This document shows, in pieces, positions 7,093 through 14,808 of a stretch of 44,365 nucleotides of DNA. The notes beneath the pieces are model-generated. The model made no database searches and was not told the origin of the DNA. It saw only the letters and a list, made by a program, of their open reading frames with translations. Origin of the DNA: an uncultured Clostridia bacterium (GTDB lineage: Bacteria > Bacillota > Clostridia > Christensenellales > CAG-917); the NCBI GenBank assembly GCA_947581925.1, contig CANPWB010000013.1, positions 1 to 44,365 of the forward strand, written 5' to 3'. The number at the start of each line of letters is the position of its first letter. The first letter of the stretch is position 1. A program made the position numbers and the translations under genes.

Positions 7093-7311
7093 ATGAAAAA
7101 GACATTCAAACTTGAAGATCTCGACTGCGCCAACTGCGCCGCAAAGATGCAAAATGCCATTGAAAAACTTGACGGCGTAAAGAGCGTGACCATATCCTTT
7201 ATGACCCAGCGCATGACGCTCGAGGCGGACGACGCCGCGTTTGAAAGCGTACTTACAGCCGCTCAGAAGGTCATCAAAAAAATAGAGCCGGATTGCATAA
7301 TCGTGAGATAA
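7093..7311 (+). CDS. Stand-alone heavy-metal-associated (HMA) domain protein
   Basis: A 72-aa protein covering one HMA domain. The metal-binding loop reads LEDLDCANCAAKM; the DCxxC form, with Asp before the first Cys, is typical of the N-terminal metal domains of Zn/Cd/Pb ATPases rather than copper chaperones. The remaining beta-alpha-beta pattern (VKSVTISFMTQRMTLEADD) fits. The next gene encodes a P1B ATPase that has no HMA domain of its own, so this protein probably takes the place of that domain as a separate polypeptide. GAGGTG precedes the ATG. Confidence 0.85.
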   Translation: MKKTFKLEDLDCANCAAKMQNAIEKLDGVKSVTISFMTQRMTLEADDAAFESVLTAAQKVIKKIEPDCIIVR

Positions 7312-7329
7312 ACATATCATTTTGAAGCT

Positions 7330-9267
7330 ATGAAATACCGTTTGAGCAAAAAAGAGAAAAGAATAGGATTGCGCATACTGCTCTCGCTTGCCGCATTCAT
7401 TGTGGTGTTTGCGGTGGACAAAAGCATAGATCTCGCCTCCTCCGTCGGGGGCAAGCTAGGTTGGCTTTTGCCCTTCTTTTTGTACCTTGCTATATATATT
7501 GCGATAGGCTGCGACGTGCTGTATCGCGCGGCGCGTAACATCGCCCACGGACAGGTTTTCGACGAGAATTTCCTCATGTGCGTGGCGACGCTCGGGGCAT
7601 TCGCGCTTGCGATATTCCGTGGCGTTACGGGTCAAGAGATAGAGGGTTTTGACGAGGCATGCGCCGTGCTCCTGTTTTATCAAGTGGGCGAATTTTTCCA
7701 GCGCTATGCGACGGGCAAGTCGCGCAAGAGCATATCCGCGCTCATGGACATCCGCCCCGACAGCGCGAACGTGATACGAGGCGGCGAAACGGTCGAGGTA
7801 TCCCCCGACGAGGTGCACATCGGCGAGACGATAGTGATAAATCCCGGCGAAAAAGTACCCCTAGACGGAGTTTGTATTTCGGGGACATCCTCTCTCGACC
7901 TCAAAGCGCTCACCGGCGAAACGCTACCCTCCCCCATTGCTCAAGGCGGCAAAGTGATAAGCGGCAGCGTAAACCTCGAAGGCAAAATCGAAGTGCAGGT
8001 CGAGAAGGAGTTTTACGACAGCACGGTGTCCAAAATTCTGGAGCTCGTTGAAAATGCCGCGGACAAAAAATCAAAAGCGGAAAATTTCATCACCAAATTC
8101 GCGCGCTACTACACCCCGACGGTAGTCATATGCGCACTGCTGCTCGCCGTCATACCGGGCGCGATCACCGATGACTGGGCGGGCTGGATATACAGGGCGC
8201 TAAGCTTCCTGGTGGTGTCCTGCCCCTGCGCGCTGGTCATATCCATACCGCTCTCGTTCTTCGCGGGGATAGGCGCGGCGTCAAGGTACGGCATATTGAT
8301 CAAAGGCTCCAACTACCTCGAGAAGTTTTCAAAGGCGAACATATTCGTCTTTGACAAGACGGGTACCCTCACAAAGGGCAACTTCGCCGTGACAGCCGTG
8401 ACTCCCGCGGACAGGTGTGAGGAGATATTGCGCCTCGCCGCCATATGCGAGCAAGGGCTGTCACACCCCATCGCCACGTCAATAGTAGAATGCTACAAAA
8501 ACGAATTCGGCGCAGATATCCCCTCAAACTACTCTATCAAGAATGAAGCGGGTTTCGGAGTCGTCGCCTCATGCGAGGATGAAGTTTTGCTTGCGGGCAA
8601 CGCCAAACTTATGCGGCAATACGGCATAAATTGTGACGCGACAACGGACGCGGGCACGACCGTATATGTCGCAAAAAACGGCGCGCTTATCGGGACTATA
8701 CTCATCGAGGACGAACTGAAATCCGACTCCCCCGCCCTCATAGGCGCGCTCAACGGCATGGGCGCAAAGACGGTCATGCTTACGGGCGACAGTGAGGCGG
8801 TAGCCGCAAAAGTGGCATCCGCGACGGGCATAAGCAAATATCACGCCTCCCTGCTGCCAGCGGATAAAGTGTCAAAAGTGGAAGAATTGCTCGCCGAAAA
8901 GGGCAAAAACGACGTGCTGTGCTTTGTCGGCGACGGCATAAACGACGCGCCCGTGCTCATGCGCTCGGACATAGGCATAGCGATGGGCGGAGTGGGCAGC
9001 GACGCGGCGATAGAGGCGTCGGATATCGTGCTCATGCAGGACGACCTCAATGGCATACCTCTCGCAAAGCGCATCGCGAGGCGCACAATGAACATCGTGA
9101 CCGAGAACATAGTATTCTCTCTCGCCGTCAAAGTCGCCATACTCATCCTCTCCGCGTTGGGCATAACCAACATGTGGATAGCCGTATTCGGAGACGTCGG
9201 CGTCGCCATCCTCGCCATCCTCAACGCCATGAGAGTTGGGTTGAAATACAATACGGATAAAAAATAA
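7330..9267 (+). CDS. cadA: P1B-2 type Zn(II)/Cd(II)-exporting ATPase
   Basis: A 645-aa membrane pump that exports divalent soft metals using ATP. The transmembrane metal site C298-P299-C300 and the last-helix segment GDVGVAILAILNAMR mark the P1B-2 (Zn/Cd/Pb) group. D342 in DKTGTLTKG is phosphorylated; the actuator has LTGE (195-198), and MLTGDS and GDGINDAP form the hinge and P domain. The usual N-terminal HMA domain is missing and is encoded by the gene 18 bp upstream. With the alpha-5 zinc sensor, zinc is the likeliest physiological substrate. ZntA would be an equally valid name. Confidence 0.92.
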   Translation: MKYRLSKKEKRIGLRILLSLAAFIVVFAVDKSIDLASSVGGKLGWLLPFFLYLAIYIAIGCDVLYRAARNIAHGQVFDENFLMCVATLGAFALAIFRGVTGQEIEGFDEACAVLLFYQVGEFFQRYATGKSRKSISALMDIRPDSANVIRGGETVEVSPDEVHIGETIVINPGEKVPLDGVCISGTSSLDLKALTGETLPSPIAQGGKVISGSVNLEGKIEVQVEKEFYDSTVSKILELVENAADKKSKAENFITKFARYYTPTVVICALLLAVIPGAITDDWAGWIYRALSFLVVSCPCALVISIPLSFFAGIGAASRYGILIKGSNYLEKFSKANIFVFDKTGTLTKGNFAVTAVTPADRCEEILRLAAICEQGLSHPIATSIVECYKNEFGADIPSNYSIKNEAGFGVVASCEDEVLLAGNAKLMRQYGINCDATTDAGTTVYVAKNGALIGTILIEDELKSDSPALIGALNGMGAKTVMLTGDSEAVAAKVASATGISKYHASLLPADKVSKVEELLAEKGKNDVLCFVGDGINDAPVLMRSDIGIAMGGVGSDAAIEASDIVLMQDDLNGIPLAKRIARRTMNIVTENIVFSLAVKVAILILSALGITNMWIAVFGDVGVAILAILNAMRVGLKYNTDKK

Positions 9268-9355
9268 ATACTTTAAATCAGTCGCCCTAAACATAACGGA
9301 CGCAATGCCAAACCTCTTTTAAACCGCAGCGTTACCCTATCCATAAAACATCTAC

Positions 9356-9384
9356 ACCTTGCCCCGCTCGGGCAAGGTCTTTAT
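9356..9384 (+). terminator. Terminator of the zinc-efflux operon
   Basis: A 9-bp perfect stem ACCTTGCCC/GGGCAAGGT (9356-9364 with 9370-9378) followed by CTTTATAT. It is about 90 bp after the ATPase stop. Confidence 0.75.
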
Positions 9385-9441
9385 ATAGAAAAAAGAAATT
9401 GAAGATTGTGGCATAAAATTTCAATGAAAATTTAAAAACCG

Positions 9442-10647
9442 CTATGCGGATGTCGAAAGCAGTTTTTGCACCAGATCGCGATTGTATGCAGATATCTTTT
9501 CGTTTATCTTCCTATTGAAGTCGCCACCGGAAGTCGTCACAAAGTCAAATAATACTATGGGCATAAACTTCATCCATTTGTCGAAATTGGGATGCTCTAG
9601 CATAGCGGCATTATGCCTCTTTGCGTAACAAGCCAACGACCACGCGCCAAACGTCTCCAGGGGATCATTGACGGAAGGCGTACTTTGCACTTGTAAAATT
9701 CTGAAATTGTTTTTATGCAGCTCGAAGTCGGAAGCTATCCAATCGTACATCCCGTCGTTATACTCCGAAATCGCAGCCTCACTCATACGGTTGTGTCCTA
9801 CGTCTGTTATTATATCAGAAATTACCCCACCCCCCCCGGGTATATCAAAATTCACCCATCTCATATATGAAGTCACATAAAATTTGCCATCGTACTCTAA
9901 TGTTTGATCAAACCAATCTTTTGTACCATGTGATGAGATCAGGTCAAATAACACAACTGCGCCACTGCTCTTTCCGTTTCTCGTCACGGTGTTATAGGTC
10001 AGATCTCCGCTCGAGACATACTCATAAGGAATATAATCTTTAAGCGTATGCCCGTCATAGCTTATATCAAACAATTCCCGCGCGGCATCTGCGACAGTAC
10101 GATCATCAAAATAACGTATCCTTAGATCAAGTACGACTATCTCGCCTGTGGCATTCTGCAAAAAGCGTAATACATCCTCGATATATGTACGTATGGGACG
10201 GTCTATAACGGTATGCGACCCATACAATTCGCCATCCTGATAGGAACAACGGAATTGCAAAAATCTCGCCCCTTGACACAGTTGGTCGTAGATGTTTGAC
10301 ACTTGATTTTTGATATATCTATACATTAGTCCCCATGCTGTCCTATAAAGAGCGCTCATACCTTTGTCAACTTCGCCACTCAACCCGTTGAAATTGTCAA
10401 GCGCGTATGTATTAGCATTGTGTGAGGCAAGCATGGCAAGATCCACCACTCGCGGATCGGCTTCGGTGATTTTCTCCACATCTGACATAACTGACATATA
10501 TGCTTTGTCGTTATTTATTTCTCCTTCAAACAGACGACGGCTTTGGGAAAGTACGATCACAGCGATAGACAACAGCAAAAATACGCCCGCCAAGACGCAA
10601 CATACAATTTTTATTATTCTTTTCCGTTTGATATTTTCTGAAGTCAT
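9442..10647 (-). CDS. Membrane-anchored PI-PLC X-domain-like protein
   Basis: A 401-aa protein with one N-terminal membrane helix (about 11-33) and an outside domain resembling phosphatidylinositol-specific phospholipase C. The two catalytic histidines are visible: H76 in ASHNANTY and H145 in YGSHT, with R133 in GARFLQFR at the place of the bacterial PI-PLC arginine. The usual Asp after the first His is Asn, and the Asp two residues before the Arg is Gln, so activity or substrate may differ. It starts 10 bp after fhs and has no clear ribosome site, suggesting translational coupling. Family members cleave phosphoinositides or related lipids. Confidence 0.75.
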   Translation of the reverse strand: MTSENIKRKRIIKIVCCVLAGVFLLLSIAVIVLSQSRRLFEGEINNDKAYMSVMSDVEKITEADPRVVDLAMLASHNANTYALDNFNGLSGEVDKGMSALYRTAWGLMYRYIKNQVSNIYDQLCQGARFLQFRCSYQDGELYGSHTVIDRPIRTYIEDVLRFLQNATGEIVVLDLRIRYFDDRTVADAARELFDISYDGHTLKDYIPYEYVSSGDLTYNTVTRNGKSSGAVVLFDLISSHGTKDWFDQTLEYDGKFYVTSYMRWVNFDIPGGGGVISDIITDVGHNRMSEAAISEYNDGMYDWIASDFELHKNNFRILQVQSTPSVNDPLETFGAWSLACYAKRHNAAMLEHPNFDKWMKFMPIVLFDFVTTSGGDFNRKINEKISAYNRDLVQKLLSTSA

Positions 10648-10656
10648 AATCGAAGA

Positions 10657-12336
10657 TTAGAACAGGCCTGTGATCACGCCGTCATTGGAGACGTCGATAC
10701 GTTCTGCGGCGGGAGATTTGGGAAGTCCCGGCATCGTCAAGATGTCGCCCGTGAGCACGACGACAAAGCCCGCGCCTGCGCTGACCTTGACATTCTTGAC
10801 GGTGACGTCAAAGTTTTCGGGCGCGCCGAGTTTTGTGGGATCGTCGCTGAAGCTGTACTGAGTCTTTGCTATGCAGACGGGACATTTGCCAAAGCCCAGC
10901 TCCTCGAGCCGCTCTATCTGCTTTGTCGCGTTTGGCATATAGATGACGCCCCTGCCGCCGTACACCTTTGTGACGACCGCGTTTATTTTCTCCTTAAGCG
11001 ACATATCGTCGGAATATGAGAAAGTGAAGTTGCCCTTCTCCTCCTCGGTGAGACGGACGACTTCGCGAGCGAGAGCCTCTCCGCCCTTGCCGCCCTCAGC
11101 CCAAACCGTGGACAGCACAGTATTGACTCCGAGTTCGCGGCACTTTTTGATGACGGTATCTATCTCCGCGTCCGTATCCGTCGGGAAACGGTTGACCGCG
11201 ACGACGCAAGGCAGTCCGTACACGTTTTTGATGTTGGAGACGTGCCTTAACAGGTTGGGAAGTCCCTTTTCGAGCGCGGCGAGGTCCTCAGTGGCAAGCT
11301 CCGTCTTTTTGAGGCCGCCGTGCATCTTGAGCGCGCGCACCGTTGCGACTATGACTACCGCGTCGGGAGTCAGCCCCGCCATACGGCATTTGATGTCGAG
11401 GAATTTTTCCGCGCCGAGGTCCGCGCCGAACCCCGCCTCCGTGACGGTGTAATCGCCGAGCGAGAGCGCGAGCTTTGTAGCTATCACGGAGTTGCAACCG
11501 TGCGCGATATTGGCAAACGGTCCGCCGTGCACTATCGCGGGAGTACCCTCCAAAGTCTGCACGAGGTTGGGTTTGAGGGCGTCCTTGAGGAGCGCCGCCA
11601 TAGCCCCTACCGCCTTCAGATCGCTTGCCGTGACGGGTTTGTCGTCGTAGGTGTAGCCCACGATTATGCGAGACAGCCTCGCCTTCAAATCGTCTATGTC
11701 GCTGGCGAGGCACAGCACCGCCATTATTTCGCTTGCGACGGTGATGTCAAAGCCGTCCTCGCGCGGGACGCCGTTCGCCTTGCCGCCCATGCCGTCCACG
11801 ATGAAGCGGAGCTGCCTGTCGTTCATATCTACGCAGCGTTTCCATGTGATCTTGCGGACGTCTATGCCGAGCGCGTTGCCCTGTTGGATATGATTGTCCA
11901 GCATCGCCGCAAGCAGGTTGTTTGCCGCGCCGATTGCGTGGAAATCGCCCGTAAAGTGCAGATTTATGTCCTCCATAGGCACGACCTGAGCATATCCGCC
12001 GCCTGCTGCGCCGCCCTTTACGCCGAACACGGGGCCGAGAGAGGGCTCTCTCAAAGCAACCATTACGTTTTTGCCTATACGCTTGAGCCCGTCCGCAAGC
12101 CCGACCGTCGTCGTAGTTTTGCCCTCGCCCGCGGGCGTCGGGGTTATGGCTGTGACAAGGATGAGCTTGCCTTTGTGCCCTGCTCGCTCTTCCATAATGC
12201 GCTTGTAGTCGAGCTTTGCCTTGAAGTTGCCGTACTGTTCGACATACTCCGGCTTTATGCCCGCGCGCTTTGCGATGTCGAGGATGTGCACCATTTTGTA
12301 GCTTTGAGCGATCTCAATATCGGATTTGACTGTCAT
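10657..12336 (-). CDS. fhs: Formate-tetrahydrofolate ligase
   Basis: This 559-aa enzyme makes 10-formyl-THF from formate, THF and ATP, feeding purine synthesis or the Wood-Ljungdahl methyl branch. Length and sequence fit the family: ATP-binding loop [16 protein letters not shown] (about 65-80), then [23 protein letters not shown], and a C-terminus ending [14 protein letters not shown]. The ATG at 12336 is chosen because GGAG lies just upstream; a TTG four codons earlier overlaps that site. No other one-carbon gene is nearby, so an acetogenic role cannot be judged. Confidence 0.97.
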   Translation of the reverse strand: MTVKSDIEIAQSYKMVHILDIAKRAGIKPEYVEQYGNFKAKLDYKRIMEERAGHKGKLILVTAITPTPAGEGKTTTTVGLADGLKRIGKNVMVALREPSLGPVFGVKGGAAGGGYAQVVPMEDINLHFTGDFHAIGAANNLLAAMLDNHIQQGNALGIDVRKITWKRCVDMNDRQLRFIVDGMGGKANGVPREDGFDITVASEIMAVLCLASDIDDLKARLSRIIVGYTYDDKPVTASDLKAVGAMAALLKDALKPNLVQTLEGTPAIVHGGPFANIAHGCNSVIATKLALSLGDYTVTEAGFGADLGAEKFLDIKCRMAGLTPDAVVIVATVRALKMHGGLKKTELATEDLAALEKGLPNLLRHVSNIKNVYGLPCVVAVNRFPTDTDAEIDTVIKKCRELGVNTVLSTVWAEGGKGGEALAREVVRLTEEEKGNFTFSYSDDMSLKEKINAVVTKVYGGRGVIYMPNATKQIERLEELGFGKCPVCIAKTQYSFSDDPTKLGAPENFDVTVKNVKVSAGAGFVVVLTGDILTMPGLPKSPAAERIDVSNDGVITGLF

Positions 12337-12520
12337 AAAAATCTCCAAAAAGTTTATTTGACAAATAATATACTAAACACTTTTTCGCCTTTTGTAAAGT
12401 TTTCGCACAATGTTGACTTATATTTATAAAAAAATCTTAAGATTTTGTCAAAATCAATATACATTCTCAAAAAATAAGTATATACTTTATTACGGTAAAT
12501 AAATTTTGGAGGCATAAAAA

Positions 12521-12934
12521 ATGAAAGATTTTGCAAAAAAGTATCTTGACAGCTACAGCGGATTCAGCAAGATCGTCAAGATTTTGCTCTGCCTGCTTTG
12601 GGACATTCCGTCCACGCTGTACAGATTGTCCAAGAGCGCACTCAAAGACAACACTCTCGGCATGATTTTGGCAGTCGTTATCGGACTTGTCGGCGGCTGG
12701 ATTTTGTTCGTCATCGACATCGTGACGCTCTTGCTCAAGGATCAACTGCTGTGGCTTGACGACCTCGGCGTTGACGAGGACAAGATGGCTACGTCTCTCA
12801 AGTCCGACGAGTCGGCAAAGGAAGAGACTTCCGCCAAAGAGGACGCTCCCGCAGATGAAACTTCCGAAGCTGCTCCCGCAGAAGACCCTGCCGAGGACGA
12901 TACTCCCGCCGTGGATGGCGAAGTCGAGGACTGA
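12521..12934 (+). CDS. Small membrane protein with acidic Ala/Pro/Glu tail
   Basis: A 137-aa protein of unknown function. Residues 1-45 are amphipathic and basic, about 46-72 form one strong membrane segment (GMILAVVIGLVGGWILF...), and about 90-137 are a low-complexity acidic tail rich in E, D, A, P and T. GGAGG lies 8 bp before the ATG. It stands alone with its own terminator. The MscL gene in this window has a similar Ala/Pro/Glu insert. Confidence 0.75.
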   Translation: MKDFAKKYLDSYSGFSKIVKILLCLLWDIPSTLYRLSKSALKDNTLGMILAVVIGLVGGWILFVIDIVTLLLKDQLLWLDDLGVDEDKMATSLKSDESAKEETSAKEDAPADETSEAAPAEDPAEDDTPAVDGEVED

Positions 12935-12948
12935 GCGACAAAACACAC

Positions 12949-12977
12949 AAAAAAAGGCGCCTCGCGCGTCTTTTTTT
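12949..12977 (+). terminator. Terminator after the small membrane protein
   Basis: Stem GGCGC/GCGTC flanked by A7 and T7 (12949-12955 and 12971-12977), which extends pairing and supplies the U tract. It could also work on the minus strand for the Nudix gene. Confidence 0.75.
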
Positions 12978-13116
12978 ATACCCTAAATCGTTGCATTTTT
13001 CAAAGCCGCAAATAGGCATTTCAACCGTTTAGAATTGCGATTTTTTGCATATGCGCCGCAAAATATCGCAAAGCGCCGCTTATTTTTGCGGTTGCGCATT
13101 GCGTCGCGTTTACGCC

Positions 13117-13659
13117 CTATTTTGCGGCCTGAGACAGCGCGTATTTCAGCAGTGCGTAGCAGGTCTTGCTGTCCTTGATCTCGCCCGAGGTCACCTTGTC
13201 TATCGCCTCCTCGACGGGCATACGCACGACATTCAAAAACTCGTCGCTGTCGGGGTGCGCAGCGCTGTGTTTTAGACCGTAGGCGACAAAGATGTACAGC
13301 TTTTCGTCAGTGTAGCCGGGCGAGGGATAGATGATGCCGTACGGTTCTATCCTTTCCGCACTGAGTCCCGTCTCCTCTTCAAGCTCGCGCGCCGCCGTGA
13401 CGATAGGCTCCTCCCCCGCCTCGAGCTTGCCCGCGGGTATCTCGAGGAGCACTTCGCGATAGGGATAGCGGAATTGTCTGACAAGATACACCTGCCCCTC
13501 CTCTATCGCAAGTATCGCCGCGCCGCCGCGGTGCTCGACGTACTCGCGTTTTGCCGCCCTGCCGTCGGGGAGCAGCACGTCGTCCACGCGCAAATTTATC
13601 ACGCGCCCGTCGTACAGCTTGTTCTCCTTGACCTCTTTTTCGATAAGTTTCTCGTCCAT
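13117..13659 (-). CDS. ADP-ribose pyrophosphatase, Nudix family (NudF-like)
   Basis: A 180-aa hydrolase. The Nudix box is complete (GKLEAGEEPIVTAARELEEE, from residue 77, followed by TGL), fitting G-x5-E-x7-REUxEExGU. Upstream VEHRGGAAILAI and LVRQFRYP are typical of the ADP-sugar pyrophosphatase subgroup, as is the downstream PSPGYTDEKLYIF. It would cleave ADP-ribose to AMP and ribose 5-phosphate. The ATG at 13659 has GAGGG close upstream; a TTG further up would lengthen it by nine residues without a better site. Confidence 0.9.
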   Translation of the reverse strand: MDEKLIEKEVKENKLYDGRVINLRVDDVLLPDGRAAKREYVEHRGGAAILAIEEGQVYLVRQFRYPYREVLLEIPAGKLEAGEEPIVTAARELEEETGLSAERIEPYGIIYPSPGYTDEKLYIFVAYGLKHSAAHPDSDEFLNVVRMPVEEAIDKVTSGEIKDSKTCYALLKYALSQAAK

Positions 13660-13685
13660 AAGCCCTCGAAGATGTTTATATGCCA

Positions 13686-13714
13686 ATTATACCGCGAAGT
13701 TTCGCATTTCACAA
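13686..13714 (-). promoter_or_regulatory. Promoter of the Nudix gene
   Basis: Minus-strand TTGTGA (13714-13709) and TATAAT (13691-13686) with a 17-bp spacer, 26 bp before the start codon. Confidence 0.6.
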
Positions 13715-13761
13715 TAAAAAAATACAAGTTGTTATTGCATAACGTTGGAACCTCATATACG

Positions 13762-13914
13762 GCTCGGAACGACAGAAAACCGGGGGATTCCTCCTTATAC
13801 CCCACAAAATCACTACGTAATTTTGCGGGGACCCCGTGTCGCTCGGAATGACAGCGGGACACTAGGGGATTTCTCACTATACCCCGCAAAAATACGCAGT
13901 GTTTTTGCGGGGTA
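13762..13914. repeat. Interspersed palindromic repeats, two units
   Basis: Two units of a repeat family fill the gap between the Nudix and thiN genes. Each has GCTCGGAAYGACAG (13762-13775, 13841-13854) and a hairpin starting with TATACCCC: CCCCACAAAAT/ATTTTGCGGGG (13800-13830) and ATACCCCGCAAAAA/TTTTTGCGGGGTAT (13879-13914). The same hairpins recur at 44142-44234. The unit reads on the minus strand as a TGTCATTCCGAGC-type dispersed repeat. No gene is supported here. Confidence 0.75.
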
Positions 13915-13980
13915 TATGAGCGGTGGGCTTTTGAGTGCCTTGCTCCGCTATGGCGCCAAGCCCTTATCAAATGCAAGCGT

Positions 13981-14009
13981 TTGACATCTACTCCTCGCCC
14001 TGCTATAAT
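13981..14009 (+). promoter_or_regulatory. Promoter of thiN giving a leaderless transcript
   Basis: TTGACA (13981-13986) and TATAAT (14004-14009) with 17 bp between. The ATG of thiN begins at 14016, only 6 bp past the -10, where transcription should start. Confidence 0.8.
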
Positions 14010-14015
14010 TTGCGT

Positions 14016-14624
14016 ATGAAAGTTGCGATAGTTTTGAATTGCGGCAAGCTTATAGAGCGCAAAATATGCGCGGACAAGATCATATGTTGCGACGCCGGCT
14101 ACCTTTGGTGTACCGACCTGCCTGACGTGTTGCTGGGCGACTTCGACTCCCTTGATATGCCCGATTATTTTGAGGGCGTCATTGTCAAGCACGACTCCCA
14201 CAAGAACGCAAGCGACGGCGAACTCGCCGTCTACTACGCCAAAGAAGCGCTCGGCGCGGACGAAGTCGTCTTTTACGGCGTACTTGGCGGCAGATACGAC
14301 CATACTCTTTGCAATTTCGCCATAATGCGCCTCGCCACCGACCTCGGCATGGCGGCAAGCGCGCAGGAGGACGGCGTCAACCTGTATCTCGTGCGTGGCG
14401 AATTCGACCTGCCCACGCAAAAGGGCGAAACGATTTCAATACTCCCTTTGGGGGGCAATGCCATTGTCAACTGCTCAAAAAATCTCGAATACCCTCTCGA
14501 GGACCTTCTGCTCACCGCATCCGACTCCCGCGGCCTCTCCAACGTCTCCAAAGGCGGCAAAGTCCACATCTCCGTCAAAGCCGGCGCCGTGCTTGTGTTC
14601 AGATATTTGAAAGCGCAAAATTGA
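14016..14624 (+). CDS. thiN: Thiamine pyrophosphokinase
   Basis: A 202-aa enzyme that converts thiamine to thiamine pyrophosphate with ATP. Family motifs are in order: ICCDAGYLW (about 23-31), LLGDFDSL (39-46), the SDGELA region (66-71) in place of the usual TDTELA, and GVLGGRYDHTLCN (88-100). The C-terminal half has the beta-rich thiamine-binding pattern ending in SNVSKGGKVHISVKAG. The ATG at 14016 is the natural start by family alignment, and there is no room for a ribosome site. Thiamine itself probably enters through the ThiT protein encoded at 18.3-19.6 kb. Confidence 0.92.
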   Translation: MKVAIVLNCGKLIERKICADKIICCDAGYLWCTDLPDVLLGDFDSLDMPDYFEGVIVKHDSHKNASDGELAVYYAKEALGADEVVFYGVLGGRYDHTLCNFAIMRLATDLGMAASAQEDGVNLYLVRGEFDLPTQKGETISILPLGGNAIVNCSKNLEYPLEDLLLTASDSRGLSNVSKGGKVHISVKAGAVLVFRYLKAQN

Positions 14625-14702
14625 AGGGCATCATCAAATTTTGCCTATTCTGTCAATGACCGAAACAGCAAACGCCCATAATAAACAATTTGACTACTCA
14701 AA

Positions 14703-14732
14703 CGAAAAAGCGGCGCTTCCGCCGCTTTTTCG
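14703..14732 (+). terminator. Terminator after thiN
   Basis: A 13-bp perfect stem (14703-14715 with 14720-14732) with loop CTTC and T5 inside the 3' arm. The minus strand carries the same T5, so it may also serve the convergent gene ending at 14809. Confidence 0.8.
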
Positions 14733-14808
14733 TGGTTCTAACCGATTAAAATTTGAAAACATTGCGCTTCCTCAAGCGCACAGACTCTGCCCGGCGGATC
14801 CGGGACGC

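Noticed and set aside
11320..12429. Long open frame of 369 codons opposite fhs
   Set aside because: It is antisense to a clear fhs gene, is rich in Arg/His as expected of a shadow frame, and has no family features.
13800..13914. CRISPR array in the repeated hairpin region
   Set aside because: The units are palindromes of unequal spacing without constant-length unique spacers, and no cas gene is nearby.
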